32,995 nt of DNA from Caldisericaceae bacterium (lineage in GTDB: Bacteria > Caldisericota > Caldisericia > Caldisericales > Caldisericaceae). Within the stretch, counting starts at the first letter, position 1. Each line of letters opens with the position of its first letter. The notes under the pieces are model-generated. The model saw nothing but the letters and a program-made list of their open reading frames with translations, was not told the origin of the DNA and searched no databases. Location: assembly GCA_036574215.1 (NCBI GenBank), contig JAINCR010000066.1, positions 1 to 32,995 of the forward strand. Direction: 5' to 3'. Shown one piece after another: positions 23,766 to 30,748 of this stretch. Made by a program: the position numbers and the translations under genes.

Positions 23766-24671
23766 ATGAAAAAAAGATTGATTTTATCCGTTTTAGTTCT
23801 GGTTTTGTTGTTTAGTACATTTAGTATAAAAGTTTTTTCAGCAGATGATTACACCATCGGCAAGCGGGAGATTACAAGATACATTGATTCCAAAGGACTT
23901 AATCTAAAAGAGGGTACTCCTGAATATTTTGATTTTTTGAATAACTTACTGTGGGGTGAGTATAACAAAGATTTACAAAATTCACCATACTTCAGGAAAA
24001 TTGTTAAATATGCTGCATATTACTATGCACACCCAGAAATCCTATATCCTGCACAATGCAAAGATCGTTTAGATGATATCATCACCAATAATAACACCAA
24101 GAGTACTACATGGGTATACAATCCATCCTTAGCTGTGAACTATGCCTATCAGTATTCGATTGAGGGTGGCAAAGGCCAAAATCCAGATTTTCCTGATTTT
24201 AGGAACAAAGGTGGTGACTGCACTAATTTTGCAAGTCGGGTGGTGAATGCAGGAAAAGTTCCAATTGATGGGAGTGGTACTTGTTCAAGCTATTCAACTA
24301 TTACAAAATGGTATGTAAACAGAGCACAATGGTGGTGCTTACAATCAAGATGGGCATGGTCTACTTCTTGGTCTATTGTAGGAGATTTCTATACATATCA
24401 AAGCCAGTACAAAAATAACGCCACCTCTTCAGTATTTGGAATAAGTCAAATTAATTCTCTGAGAGCTTCTGCTGTTCCAGGTGATGTTATCCAACTCGAA
24501 ACTGGTGGGAGTAAATGGCATTCACTAATAGTAACCAAAAAACAAAATGGAGAAACATATTTGACTTATCACTCTGGCCCTAATGGTTATGATTGTGTTG
24601 ACCATTCCTTACAGTCAATAATTAATGGTCATAGCATTATTGACCACTTTTACCTTTTGCATTTCCACTAA
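23766..24671 (+). CDS. Secreted amidase-domain protein (Amidase_6 type cysteine hydrolase)
   Basis: A 301-residue protein with a signal peptide (MKKR, hydrophobic 5-24, cleavage after VFSA). From residue 120 it shows the Amidase_6 pattern: 'NPSLAVNYAYQYSIEGG', then 'FRNKGGDCTNFASRVVNAG' with candidate nucleophile Cys152, a 'W.Y....W' aromatic stretch, and 'SKWHSLIVTKK' with candidate His252. These domains occur in secreted firmicute-type proteins and are thought to cleave amide bonds of wall or peptide substrates. GAGG precedes the ATG. It is the first gene of unit C. Extra cysteines (98, 173, 191, 277) could form disulfides. Confidence 0.85.
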   Translation: MKKRLILSVLVLVLLFSTFSIKVFSADDYTIGKREITRYIDSKGLNLKEGTPEYFDFLNNLLWGEYNKDLQNSPYFRKIVKYAAYYYAHPEILYPAQCKDRLDDIITNNNTKSTTWVYNPSLAVNYAYQYSIEGGKGQNPDFPDFRNKGGDCTNFASRVVNAGKVPIDGSGTCSSYSTITKWYVNRAQWWCLQSRWAWSTSWSIVGDFYTYQSQYKNNATSSVFGISQINSLRASAVPGDVIQLETGGSKWHSLIVTKKQNGETYLTYHSGPNGYDCVDHSLQSIINGHSIIDHFYLLHFH

Positions 24672-24688
24672 CACAGAGGAGGTACAAA

Positions 24689-25240
24689 ATGCTTAAAAGG
24701 GCCTTTATTTTTGTTATTATTATCTTCTTAATCTTGCTTGGATTATTGTATCTTTTTCCTTGCGAAGCTAAGGTTGAAAGTGTAAAAGTCCATGATTTAA
24801 CTAACGATACTGAGAGACTTAATTTTTGGCTGAAGAAAGGTAAGTGGAATTTTAATCCACAAAAGAAATATCTTATTCTTTTCTATACAGTATCTGTTCG
24901 TCCCCTCTTACCTTTTTCATTTCAATTTGGAAAAGAAACTTTTAAACAATTAAGAGATGATTTTAGTGTAATTATTTTAGAACCTGCCATACCTCGCCAG
25001 GAACAATGGGGACCTTTCAAAAAAAGATATATATACTTTGGTATTGTGGTAGAAAGTCCTAAAGATATGAGTTCAAGAACGATTATAAATAATATCGAGC
25101 TTAAACTCCACGCTCAAAGAGAGGTTAAAAATCCAGAATGGGAAAAACATCCAGCTCATACAACTTATTCTTTTTCTCAGCCCAGCTGGCCTACTATAAA
25201 GGTTAACGTCCCTAAAAATCTAACAATTGAGGTAAACTAA
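24689..25240 (+). CDS. Membrane-anchored or secreted protein of unknown function
   Basis: A 183-residue protein with a strong N-terminal hydrophobic segment (residues 5-24) and a 'FPCEAK' sequence that is not a good lipobox. The exported domain looks beta-rich and contains 'LIILFYTVSVRPLLPFSFQFG'-like strands; no family recognised. GAGGAGG precedes the ATG. It follows the amidase gene by 17 nt and is the last gene of the island. No terminator hairpin is apparent after it. Confidence 0.73.
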   Translation: MLKRAFIFVIIIFLILLGLLYLFPCEAKVESVKVHDLTNDTERLNFWLKKGKWNFNPQKKYLILFYTVSVRPLLPFSFQFGKETFKQLRDDFSVIILEPAIPRQEQWGPFKKRYIYFGIVVESPKDMSSRTIINNIELKLHAQREVKNPEWEKHPAHTTYSFSQPSWPTIKVNVPKNLTIEVN

Positions 25241-25295
25241 AGTGTTGAAGATGGATGATACTACTTTCGTTTCTATTAGTTCAGTGAAAAATTAT

Positions 25296-25325
25296 AGAAC
25301 TTTTTTATAAGTTTACGTATCTAAT
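25296..25325 (+). promoter_or_regulatory. ECF-sigma-like motif, orphan copy
   Basis: AGAACTTTTT, 11 nt, GTATCTAAT: one mismatch to the motifs at 3514-3543 and 20657-20686. The region 25296-25420 aligns along most of its length with 20657-20785, which makes it a duplicated promoter region. No intact gene follows it. Confidence 0.5.
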
Positions 25326-25370
25326 ACATGATGAAAAGAAATTTTGCATATAGCAGAAATGTATTTTTAG

Positions 25371-25418
25371 AAAAAACTAAAAAATCTTCTTAAAAGTATT
25401 GACGGAAGAGAGTAAAAT
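25371..25418 (+). promoter_or_regulatory. Promoter module, copy D (shortest GA spacer), orphan
   Basis: AAAAAACTAAAAA at 25371, TTGACG (25399-25404), an 8-nt GA-rich spacer, TAAAAT (25413-25418). The spacing is too short for activity as a standard promoter. The leader ORF part is missing. Confidence 0.5.
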
Positions 25419-25420
25419 AA

Positions 25421-25609
25421 GTTGTCTCTCTTTTCTTCTTTTATCTCATTATAACAGGTGGAACAATATTACTTTTTCCTCTGTTTCTATTTGAAGGCTT
25501 AATTAGTATGTTTATATTGGCTTTCCCCTACTTTGAAATGCCTCTTATTTTTTCAGGCATACTTGCATATGTCTACATAAAGAAGATTTCTAAGAAGTCT
25601 TCTCATTGA
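25421..25609 (+). pseudogene. Remnant of a membrane-protein gene
   Basis: An open frame of 62 codons with no standard start before the ATG at 25508. It encodes two hydrophobic segments and a basic end (KKISKKSSH). It follows the orphan promoter copy and looks like the 3' end of a gene whose start was lost, possibly by the duplication that left module D. If the ATG at 25508 were used, it would be a 33-residue membrane peptide. The perfect ribosome-binding sequence GAGGAGGTGAT directly after the stop (25608-25618) has no proper start codon after it. Confidence 0.3.
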
Positions 25610-25728
25610 GGAGGTGATACGAAGTAAGTTTTTAAATTCTCTTAAAAACGGGAAAAATTAAAAAGGAACAAATTTAACCCATTGATCCTTCAACAACCTA
25701 TCCTCTATTGATAAGGTAATTCAACCTC

Positions 25729-25771
25729 TTGACAAGATTAAAAATTTGTATAAAATTCAAATCGTTTGAAT
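25729..25771 (+). promoter_or_regulatory. Promoter and palindromic operator of the radical SAM gene
   Basis: TTGACA (25729-25734), 16-nt spacer, TAAAAT (25751-25756). A perfect inverted repeat, ATTCAAATCGTTTGAAT (25755-25771), overlaps the end of the -10 box and the expected transcription start, which is a classical repressor position. The regulator family is unknown. Confidence 0.65.
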
Positions 25772-25792
25772 AATAAATAGAGGGAATAAGAA

Positions 25793-26581
25793 TTGGCATA
25801 CAAATATATTTATGGGCCTATTATTTCAAGGAGGTTGGGAGTCTCCTTGGGGGTAACTACAATACCTCATAAAGTATGTAGTTTTAATTGTATTTATTGT
25901 GAGATTGGATTTACTACACTTCAAACCTTACAAAGAAAAGAATACATAAATGCAGATGATATCTTAAATGAACTTAAAGACTTTTTATCAAACAACACAA
26001 ACAAAATCGACCATATTACCTTTTCAGGTTTAGGTGAACCAACTCTTAACATAAAACTTGGCTACATAATAAGAGAACTTAAAAAGATAACAACCATACC
26101 TGTTGCAGTTTTATCGAATGGTTCCCTTATAACCCAAGAAGATGTAAAAGCGGACTTATTAGAGGCAGATATAGTTAAATTTACATTAAATGCAGCAGAT
26201 GATACCACTTATAGAAAAATCAATCTAAGCCCTCCTAAAGTAAAAGTTGAAGATGTCATTAAAGGCATTGTTGATTTTAGAAAAGTCTTTAAAAATGAAC
26301 TCTGGATAGAAGTCTTATTAGTAAAAGGAATCAACAATACCATTGAAAATTATCTAAATCTTTACAACGCCCTTTCTTTGATTAGACCTGATAAAATACA
26401 TATAAATACCATTGTAAGAGCGCCTGCTTTAAAAGTTTCTGAGCCCTTATCTTTTTATGAACTACTTGAAGCCTCACGTATTATTAACCACGGTTCAGAG
26501 GTAATATACAAAAAGGGAAGCACAAGAATTGCACCTCAAAGCCAAATTATAAATTCTTCAAATTCAAAATCACTTAGTTAA
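25793..26581 (+). CDS. Radical SAM protein (COG0731-like Fe-S oxidoreductase)
   Basis: A 262-residue protein starting at TTG 25793 (AGAGGG 9 nt upstream). The N-terminus 'YGPIISRRLGVSLGVTTIPHKVCSFNCIYCEIG' class of motif is characteristic of the COG0731 group. Cys29, Cys33 and Cys36 form the CxxxCxxC site for the 4Fe-4S cluster and SAM, and 'FSGLGEPTLN' is the SAM-binding GGE-like motif. The substrate is not established for most members. The stop codon overlaps that of the convergent ABC ATPase gene by 4 nt at a TTAA palindrome. Confidence 0.9.
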   Translation: MAYKYIYGPIISRRLGVSLGVTTIPHKVCSFNCIYCEIGFTTLQTLQRKEYINADDILNELKDFLSNNTNKIDHITFSGLGEPTLNIKLGYIIRELKKITTIPVAVLSNGSLITQEDVKADLLEADIVKFTLNAADDTTYRKINLSPPKVKVEDVIKGIVDFRKVFKNELWIEVLLVKGINNTIENYLNLYNALSLIRPDKIHINTIVRAPALKVSEPLSFYELLEASRIINHGSEVIYKKGSTRIAPQSQIINSSNSKSLS

Positions 26582-27303
26582 CTATTTTCATTGATTATTT
26601 GGGAAAGCACATATTCTACTATTGAAATAAACGTAGCCTCTTTTAAAGTATCAATTGTCCTTGGATGAGGAATATCCACATTGACAATTTCTTGCACTTT
26701 TCCAGGATAACCATGCATAATGATAACCACATCTGAAAGAAATACCGCTTCTTCAACATCATGAGTCACCATAATTGTTGAAAAATAAAATTTTAACCTC
26801 ATTTCCTCAAGATAAAGCCAGAGTTTTCTTCTGTTTAGGGCATCCACTGCACCAAAGGGTTCATCTAAAAGCAGAAGCTCTGAATCTGTTAATAGAGTTC
26901 TAAGTAGAGACGCTCTTTGGTACATACCACCCGAAAGCACCTTAGGATAACTGTTTTCAAAACCTTTTAAGCCAAATTGTTCAAGTAGTGGGTATATTCT
27001 TTCTTTTGCTTCTTTTGGAGAATACCCCTTTATTAATAATGGTATTTCAAGATTTTTAAGAACGAAAAACCATGGGAGTAGCACGCCTTTTTGTGGCATA
27101 TATCCTACAGGCCCCTCAGGGCGTAAAATTTCACCTTCATAAGGCATAAGGCCTGCAATTGCCTTAAGAAGTGTAGTTTTACCGCAACCTGAGGGACCAA
27201 TTATTGCAAGATGCTTACCGTAGGGAAGTGAAAAACTTACCCTATCTACTGCAAGAAAACCTTCGTAATTGACGCTAACTTCTTTAACCTCTACTTTTGA
27301 CAT
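26578..27303 (-). CDS. ABC transporter ATPase, thiamine-precursor uptake (ThiZ-type)
   Basis: A 241-residue NitT/TauT-class ABC ATPase. Walker A 'GPSGCGKTT', signature 'LSGGMYQRASLLRTLL', Walker B 'LLLLDEPFGAVD' and the switch His in 'MVTHDVEEAV' are all present. It powers the permease and binding protein encoded upstream. Because that operon begins with a TPP riboswitch, the likely cargo is a thiamine precursor such as hydroxymethylpyrimidine. It overlaps the binding-protein gene by 13 nt. Confidence 0.92.
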   Translation of the reverse strand: MSKVEVKEVSVNYEGFLAVDRVSFSLPYGKHLAIIGPSGCGKTTLLKAIAGLMPYEGEILRPEGPVGYMPQKGVLLPWFFVLKNLEIPLLIKGYSPKEAKERIYPLLEQFGLKGFENSYPKVLSGGMYQRASLLRTLLTDSELLLLDEPFGAVDALNRRKLWLYLEEMRLKFYFSTIMVTHDVEEAVFLSDVVIIMHGYPGKVQEIVNVDIPHPRTIDTLKEATFISIVEYVLSQIINENS

Positions 27304-28289
27304 GGTAAAAATTCGTTTGTAAAAAATTCATCTAAGTTTTCAGGGAAAGAGTTTATCACTTTTAATTTTACCATAAGATTGGTGAAGTTTTCCCATACTG
27401 ATGGTTTCATATAGCCAAAACAACCATTTTCATTAAGATAATAAGGTGAAAGCCATTTTTGAGATTCCATAACAAGATCTTTATTGAGTTCAGGTGCATA
27501 TTTAAGAAGTATGGTAGCTCCCTCTTCTGGGTTTTTCGCTGCGTATGTATATCCTTCTGAAATTGCCTCAACAAAAGCTCTTACAACATCTTTTTTGTTT
27601 TCTACCATATCTCTACTTGTAATAAAAATGGGTGAGTAGTGGTTAAACCCTTCTATATAGTCTTTTAAAGGGTAAAACGTAAAATCCAATTTCCTTATTT
27701 TTGCATCAATTCCTTCCCAACCATAAAAAATCCAAGTAAAATCGTAAACATGCTTCTCAAGTCCTGTAATCTGATCAAAAACTCCGAGTTCTACCTTTCT
27801 AACTGTTTTAGGATCTACTCCGTTTTGTTCTGCAATATAATCTACAATAGTGTTTTCCCAAGTTGAACCCCAACCCCCATAAGTCTTATTAGCAAAATCT
27901 TTGGGTGAATTAATTCCGCTTTCTTTTAACCATATAAGTCCAGATGTGCTCTGCTGAAGTATTGCTGAAATTGCAACAAGTGGAGCATTCTCATTAACCA
28001 CATACCGCGTTAAGCCCTCTTGGAAGGAGATACCAAAATCAGCTTTACCCGAGGATACTGCACTCTCTGGCCATACTTCAGATGGCTGAATGATTTTCAC
28101 ATTGAGATTCCTTTTAGAAAAGTAACCTTTTTCAACGGCAACGTATATACCTGTATGGTTTGTGTTTGGTGTCCAGTCAAGCATAAGAATTACATTAGTT
28201 ACATTAGAAAGTTTTGTTTCTCTTGGTGCACAACCAGTTGAAACTAAAAAAAGCATAAATACTACTAAAAAAACCGTTAACTTCTTCAT
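27291..28289 (-). CDS. thiY: Thiamine-precursor binding lipoprotein (ThiY/NMT1-like)
   Basis: A 332-residue substrate-binding lipoprotein; the lipobox VSTGC gives lipidated Cys20. The domain begins 'VILMLDWTPNTNHTGIYVAVEKGYF', the pattern of the NMT1/THI5-like family that binds formyl-aminopyrimidine or HMP thiamine precursors. The 'GWGSTWENTIVDYI' and 'FYGWEGIDAK' segments also fit. It sits between the permease (4 nt overlap) and ATPase genes under the TPP riboswitch. Confidence 0.93.
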   Translation of the reverse strand: MKKLTVFLVVFMLFLVSTGCAPRETKLSNVTNVILMLDWTPNTNHTGIYVAVEKGYFSKRNLNVKIIQPSEVWPESAVSSGKADFGISFQEGLTRYVVNENAPLVAISAILQQSTSGLIWLKESGINSPKDFANKTYGGWGSTWENTIVDYIAEQNGVDPKTVRKVELGVFDQITGLEKHVYDFTWIFYGWEGIDAKIRKLDFTFYPLKDYIEGFNHYSPIFITSRDMVENKKDVVRAFVEAISEGYTYAAKNPEEGATILLKYAPELNKDLVMESQKWLSPYYLNENGCFGYMKPSVWENFTNLMVKLKVINSFPENLDEFFTNEFLPCQK

Positions 28290-29164
28290 TTTTCACCTCC
28301 TAAGTATCTTGTAAATCTTCTACGGAGGGATACCGCAATGCCCCAAGTGATGAGGCTGAAGCCTATGATTATTATTGCCCCTGCAAAAACCTGTCCAAGT
28401 TCAAAGGAAGAGAAAGATCGTCTTATGTAAAGACCCATACCTATATCAGTGCCCATCCACTCAGCAGTTAGGGTGCCTAAAATCGCATAGGGAGACGAAA
28501 TTTCAATACCAGTTAAAATGTACGTAAGAGTGTGGGGTAATACAACATATTTGAAGATATCAGAAGTTTTTGCGCCAATTGCCTTAAGCACATCAACCAT
28601 ATCCTGATCGATACTTTTTAGTCCAACAAGTGTATTCACTGTAATGGGAAAGAATGTAGCCCACACAACCACTCCAATTTTAGGAAGACTTCCAAAACCA
28701 AACCAAAGTATAATAAGAGGTGCAATTGCGATTGTAGGAGTAGACTGAGAAATGACAGCTATCGGGTAAATAAGATCCTCAATGGGTCTAATAAGATGCA
28801 TCAAAAAGGCAAGAGAAACGCCAAACAAAATTGAAAGTATAAAACCAAAAAAAGTTATTTTGAGTGTAGAGATGAGATTGGGTATAATAACATCTTTTTG
28901 AGAAATAATAATATTTAATACCCTGAGAGGTGAGGGCAGTATATAGGAAGGAATAAAAAGAAGGCGATCCGTTACAAGATACCATAGATAAACAAAGATA
29001 AAAAAAGAAAGGATTTTAAGTATGCGTGAGTCTTTGACAAAAAGTGAAAGGATGACAACAAGCAAAAGAAAAGTTGATATGGTAATAAATTTATTTGGTG
29101 TAAAAGTAAGTAGAAATAGAGACACAAGTAGTGCAGTCTTGAAGATACCTTGGTACTTTTTCAA
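28286..29164 (-). CDS. ABC transporter permease, thiamine-precursor uptake (ThiX-type)
   Basis: A permease of the BPD_transp_1 family, 292 residues, with about 6-7 membrane helices. The EAA loop region reads 'LVGLKSIDQDMVDVLKAIGAKTSDIFKYVVLPHTL'-like (conserved Ala/Gly in 'AIGA'). The start is set at TTG 29164: AGGAGG (29174-29179 on the minus strand) lies 9 nt upstream, and the protein then begins KKYQGIF before the first helix. The longer frame to 29218 would run into the riboswitch. First gene of the operon. Confidence 0.88.
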   Translation of the reverse strand: MKKYQGIFKTALLVSLFLLTFTPNKFITISTFLLLVVILSLFVKDSRILKILSFFIFVYLWYLVTDRLLFIPSYILPSPLRVLNIIISQKDVIIPNLISTLKITFFGFILSILFGVSLAFLMHLIRPIEDLIYPIAVISQSTPTIAIAPLIILWFGFGSLPKIGVVVWATFFPITVNTLVGLKSIDQDMVDVLKAIGAKTSDIFKYVVLPHTLTYILTGIEISSPYAILGTLTAEWMGTDIGMGLYIRRSFSSFELGQVFAGAIIIIGFSLITWGIAVSLRRRFTRYLGGEK

Positions 29165-29173
29165 ACTTTTAAA

Positions 29174-29192
29174 CCTCCTAAAATTTAGGAGG
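29174..29192 (-). promoter_or_regulatory. Hairpin that hides the ThiX ribosome-binding site
   Basis: Minus strand CCTCCTAAATTTTAGGAGG is a near-perfect palindrome. Its right arm is the AGGAGG ribosome-binding site and its left arm is an anti-Shine-Dalgarno. Placed directly after the TPP aptamer, it suggests translational control: ligand binding would leave the site paired. A second hairpin (GCAAGG / CCTTGTGC, about 29194-29214) lies between. Confidence 0.7.
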
Positions 29193-29216
29193 GCACAAGG
29201 CAATAAACCTTGCACC

Positions 29217-29309
29217 ATCTCCCTACGCCGGCATTACCCGGATCAGGTTCCAGGGGTCGAGCAAATACTTTGCTCCTCTCAGCTTCAAAAAGCTCCCCCG
29301 TAGCCAGAT
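29217..29309 (-). promoter_or_regulatory. TPP riboswitch (THI element)
   Basis: On the minus strand the conserved core is clear: GCTGAGAGGAGC, then an extra GAGCAAA...TTTGCTC stem (P3 extension), ACCCCTGGAACCTGATC, and GGGTAATGCCGGCGTAGGGA. The ends ATCT / AGAT can close helix P1. Thiamine pyrophosphate is expected to bind and reduce expression of the downstream transporter genes. Confidence 0.95.
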
Positions 29310-29311
29310 TA

Positions 29312-29339
29312 ATTATAACAAAATTTAGAAAAATTTCAA
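29312..29339 (-). promoter_or_regulatory. Promoter of the thiamine-precursor transporter operon
   Basis: Minus strand TTGAAA (29334-29339), 16 nt, TATAAT (29312-29317). Transcription would start about at the 5' edge of the riboswitch. Confidence 0.75.
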
Positions 29340-29389
29340 ACATTTTTTTATTGTTTGCAAAGTATCTTGCTATTTTTAGCAAAAGCCGT

Positions 29390-30292
29390 TCATGTTAAAA
29401 AATGAGGTAAAGACCTCATATGTTTTGATAGATCTCTAATTAATTTTACATACTCAATTTCCTCATCTAAAATGCCTTCTTTATGAAGTTCAGTAAGTAA
29501 ATCATTCTCTAATGCATAGAGAATGGTATCGATTTTTTCATAAGAAATTTGAAGAGCAAATTCATCTGTGATACCTGGTGCAAGATCTGGAGAGGGTGGT
29601 TTTGAAATAATAACTTCTGGCACATGAAGATATTTTGCAAGTTCATACACTTGTGTTTTGTATAAGTGTGCAATTGGTTCAAAATCGCAAGCTCCATCAC
29701 CATATTTGACAAAATAACCAGTAAGTTTTTCTGTTTTATTACAACAACCTGCAACAATAAAATTTTTCTGTTCCCCATAAAAATAAAGCAAAATTGCCCT
29801 TAATCTATGCTTAACTCTCAAAAAGGCGTTAGCCTTCATAATGTAAGGATTGCCTTCACCACCTTTAAGGGATTTAACAAATGTTGTATTGTATGGTTCA
29901 TTAAATTTTAGGTACTTACTCTTTGCATATCGTTCCTGTATAGATCTGGGAATTAAAAAAGGACTTGGTTCAAGTGCATAAACACCCATCCTTTTAAGTA
30001 TTGAAGTTATATTTACTTCTTTAAGGTTAATACCAAGATTACTAGAAACTAACCTTGCATGCTCTAAACTCTCTTTATTTGAATCTCTTTCTCCCATAAA
30101 AACAGCTTGGATCTTCTCTTTTGGGAGCGCTTTTGCTAAAAGATAAGCAACAAGAGAAGAATCTATTCCACCACTTAGACCAAAAATTACTCCCGATGCA
30201 TTGAAATGTTTCATTTCATCAACTATAAAAGAAACAATTTTATCTACTGTTTCTTGTGGATTTTTTAACTTTAAATAATTTTTAATTAGCAT
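29390..30292 (-). CDS. nadE: NH3-dependent NAD synthetase
   Basis: A 300-residue synthetase that amidates nicotinate adenine dinucleotide, the last step of NAD synthesis. The PP-loop 'FGLSGGIDSSLVAYLLAK' is intact and 'IVAGCCNKTEKLTGYFVKYGDGACDFEPI' is the family signature. There is no N-terminal nitrilase domain, so ammonia is the nitrogen donor unless a separate amidase is used. The ATG at 30292 is preferred over the GTG at 30301 because GGAAG lies 9 nt before it. The last codons encode a terminator hairpin (29397-29419). Confidence 0.95.
   Translation of the reverse strand: MLIKNYLKLKNPQETVDKIVSFIVDEMKHFNASGVIFGLSGGIDSSLVAYLLAKALPKEKIQAVFMGERDSNKESLEHARLVSSNLGINLKEVNITSILKRMGVYALEPSPFLIPRSIQERYAKSKYLKFNEPYNTTFVKSLKGGEGNPYIMKANAFLRVKHRLRAILLYFYGEQKNFIVAGCCNKTEKLTGYFVKYGDGACDFEPIAHLYKTQVYELAKYLHVPEVIISKPPSPDLAPGITDEFALQISYEKIDTILYALENDLLTELHKEGILDEEIEYVKLIRDLSKHMRSLPHFLT
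29397..29419 (-). terminator. Intrinsic terminator inside the nadE 3' end
   Basis: Minus strand ATGAGGT-CTTT-ACCTCAT followed by six T. The hairpin and T-run encode the last amino acids (MRSLPHFL) and the stop codon comes after them. It separates nadE from the riboswitch-controlled operon. Confidence 0.75.
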
Positions 30293-30381
30293 ATAAATCA
30301 CTTCCTTCTAATTATTATTTTAGTATTCAAATAAGAAATTTTCATCAAGGTTTTATGTTTAACGGAATGTTTCTTTTTAAA

Positions 30382-30403
30382 TTGAAGGGGTAAACCCCCT
30401 CAA
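30382..30403. terminator. Hairpin in the nadE-nrdG spacer
   Basis: TTGAaGGGG-TAAA-CCCCcTCAA is a strong short hairpin. No T-run follows on either strand, so it may be a processing or stalling structure, or part of the adjacent repeat, more than a true terminator. Confidence 0.35.
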
Positions 30404-30414
30404 GGCTCTTCTGT

Positions 30415-30720
30415 CCTTACCTTGTCAACCTGAGTATTTTTTTCCTTGTCATCCTGAGTGAAACGAAGGATCTCATCCTTTTGGGGAGCATCGAGGGGGA
30501 TTATTCCACCCCCTCGAATTTGAGATTCTTCCTTACTCACTACATTCGCTCGTCAGAATGACGAGGGACTTACGCCACTTGACTTCGTCAAGGAGAATAT
30601 TGCGGAATGACACCAGGGAATGGCTTCGCCTTGAAAGAATCATAAAAGGGCTTATGCTCTTAAAATGCCACGGAGGTTACGCCCTTAGAATGATCACAGT
30701 GGTAGTGACTTGTGAATGAC
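30415..30720. repeat. REP/MITE-like palindromic repeat cluster
   Basis: CTTGTCAACCTGAGTA (about 30421) and CTTGTCATCCTGAGTG (about 30445) form a direct pair. The arm GTCATCCTGAGTGAAACG..GGATCTC (30448-30474) is inversely repeated as GAGATTCTTCC...CGCTCGTCAGAATGAC (30522-30562), enclosing the hairpin CGAGGGGG / CCCCCTCG (30492-30499 with 30509-30516). Further units follow, each ending in GAATGAC or GAATGAT (30604, 30688, 30714), with the small hairpin CTTGAC-TTC-GTCAAG at 30578-30592. It resembles the widespread TGTCATyCTGAGcGAAgCGAAG intergenic repeats. No ORF is present. Confidence 0.75.
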
Positions 30721-30748
30721 AAAAAAGGAAAAGCTAAATTACACTCAT

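Noticed and set aside
30415-30720. tRNA or structured RNA gene in the nadE-nrdG gap
   Set aside because: Several hairpins are present, but no cloverleaf, TTC-loop or CCA pattern; the sequence matches a dispersed repeat type.
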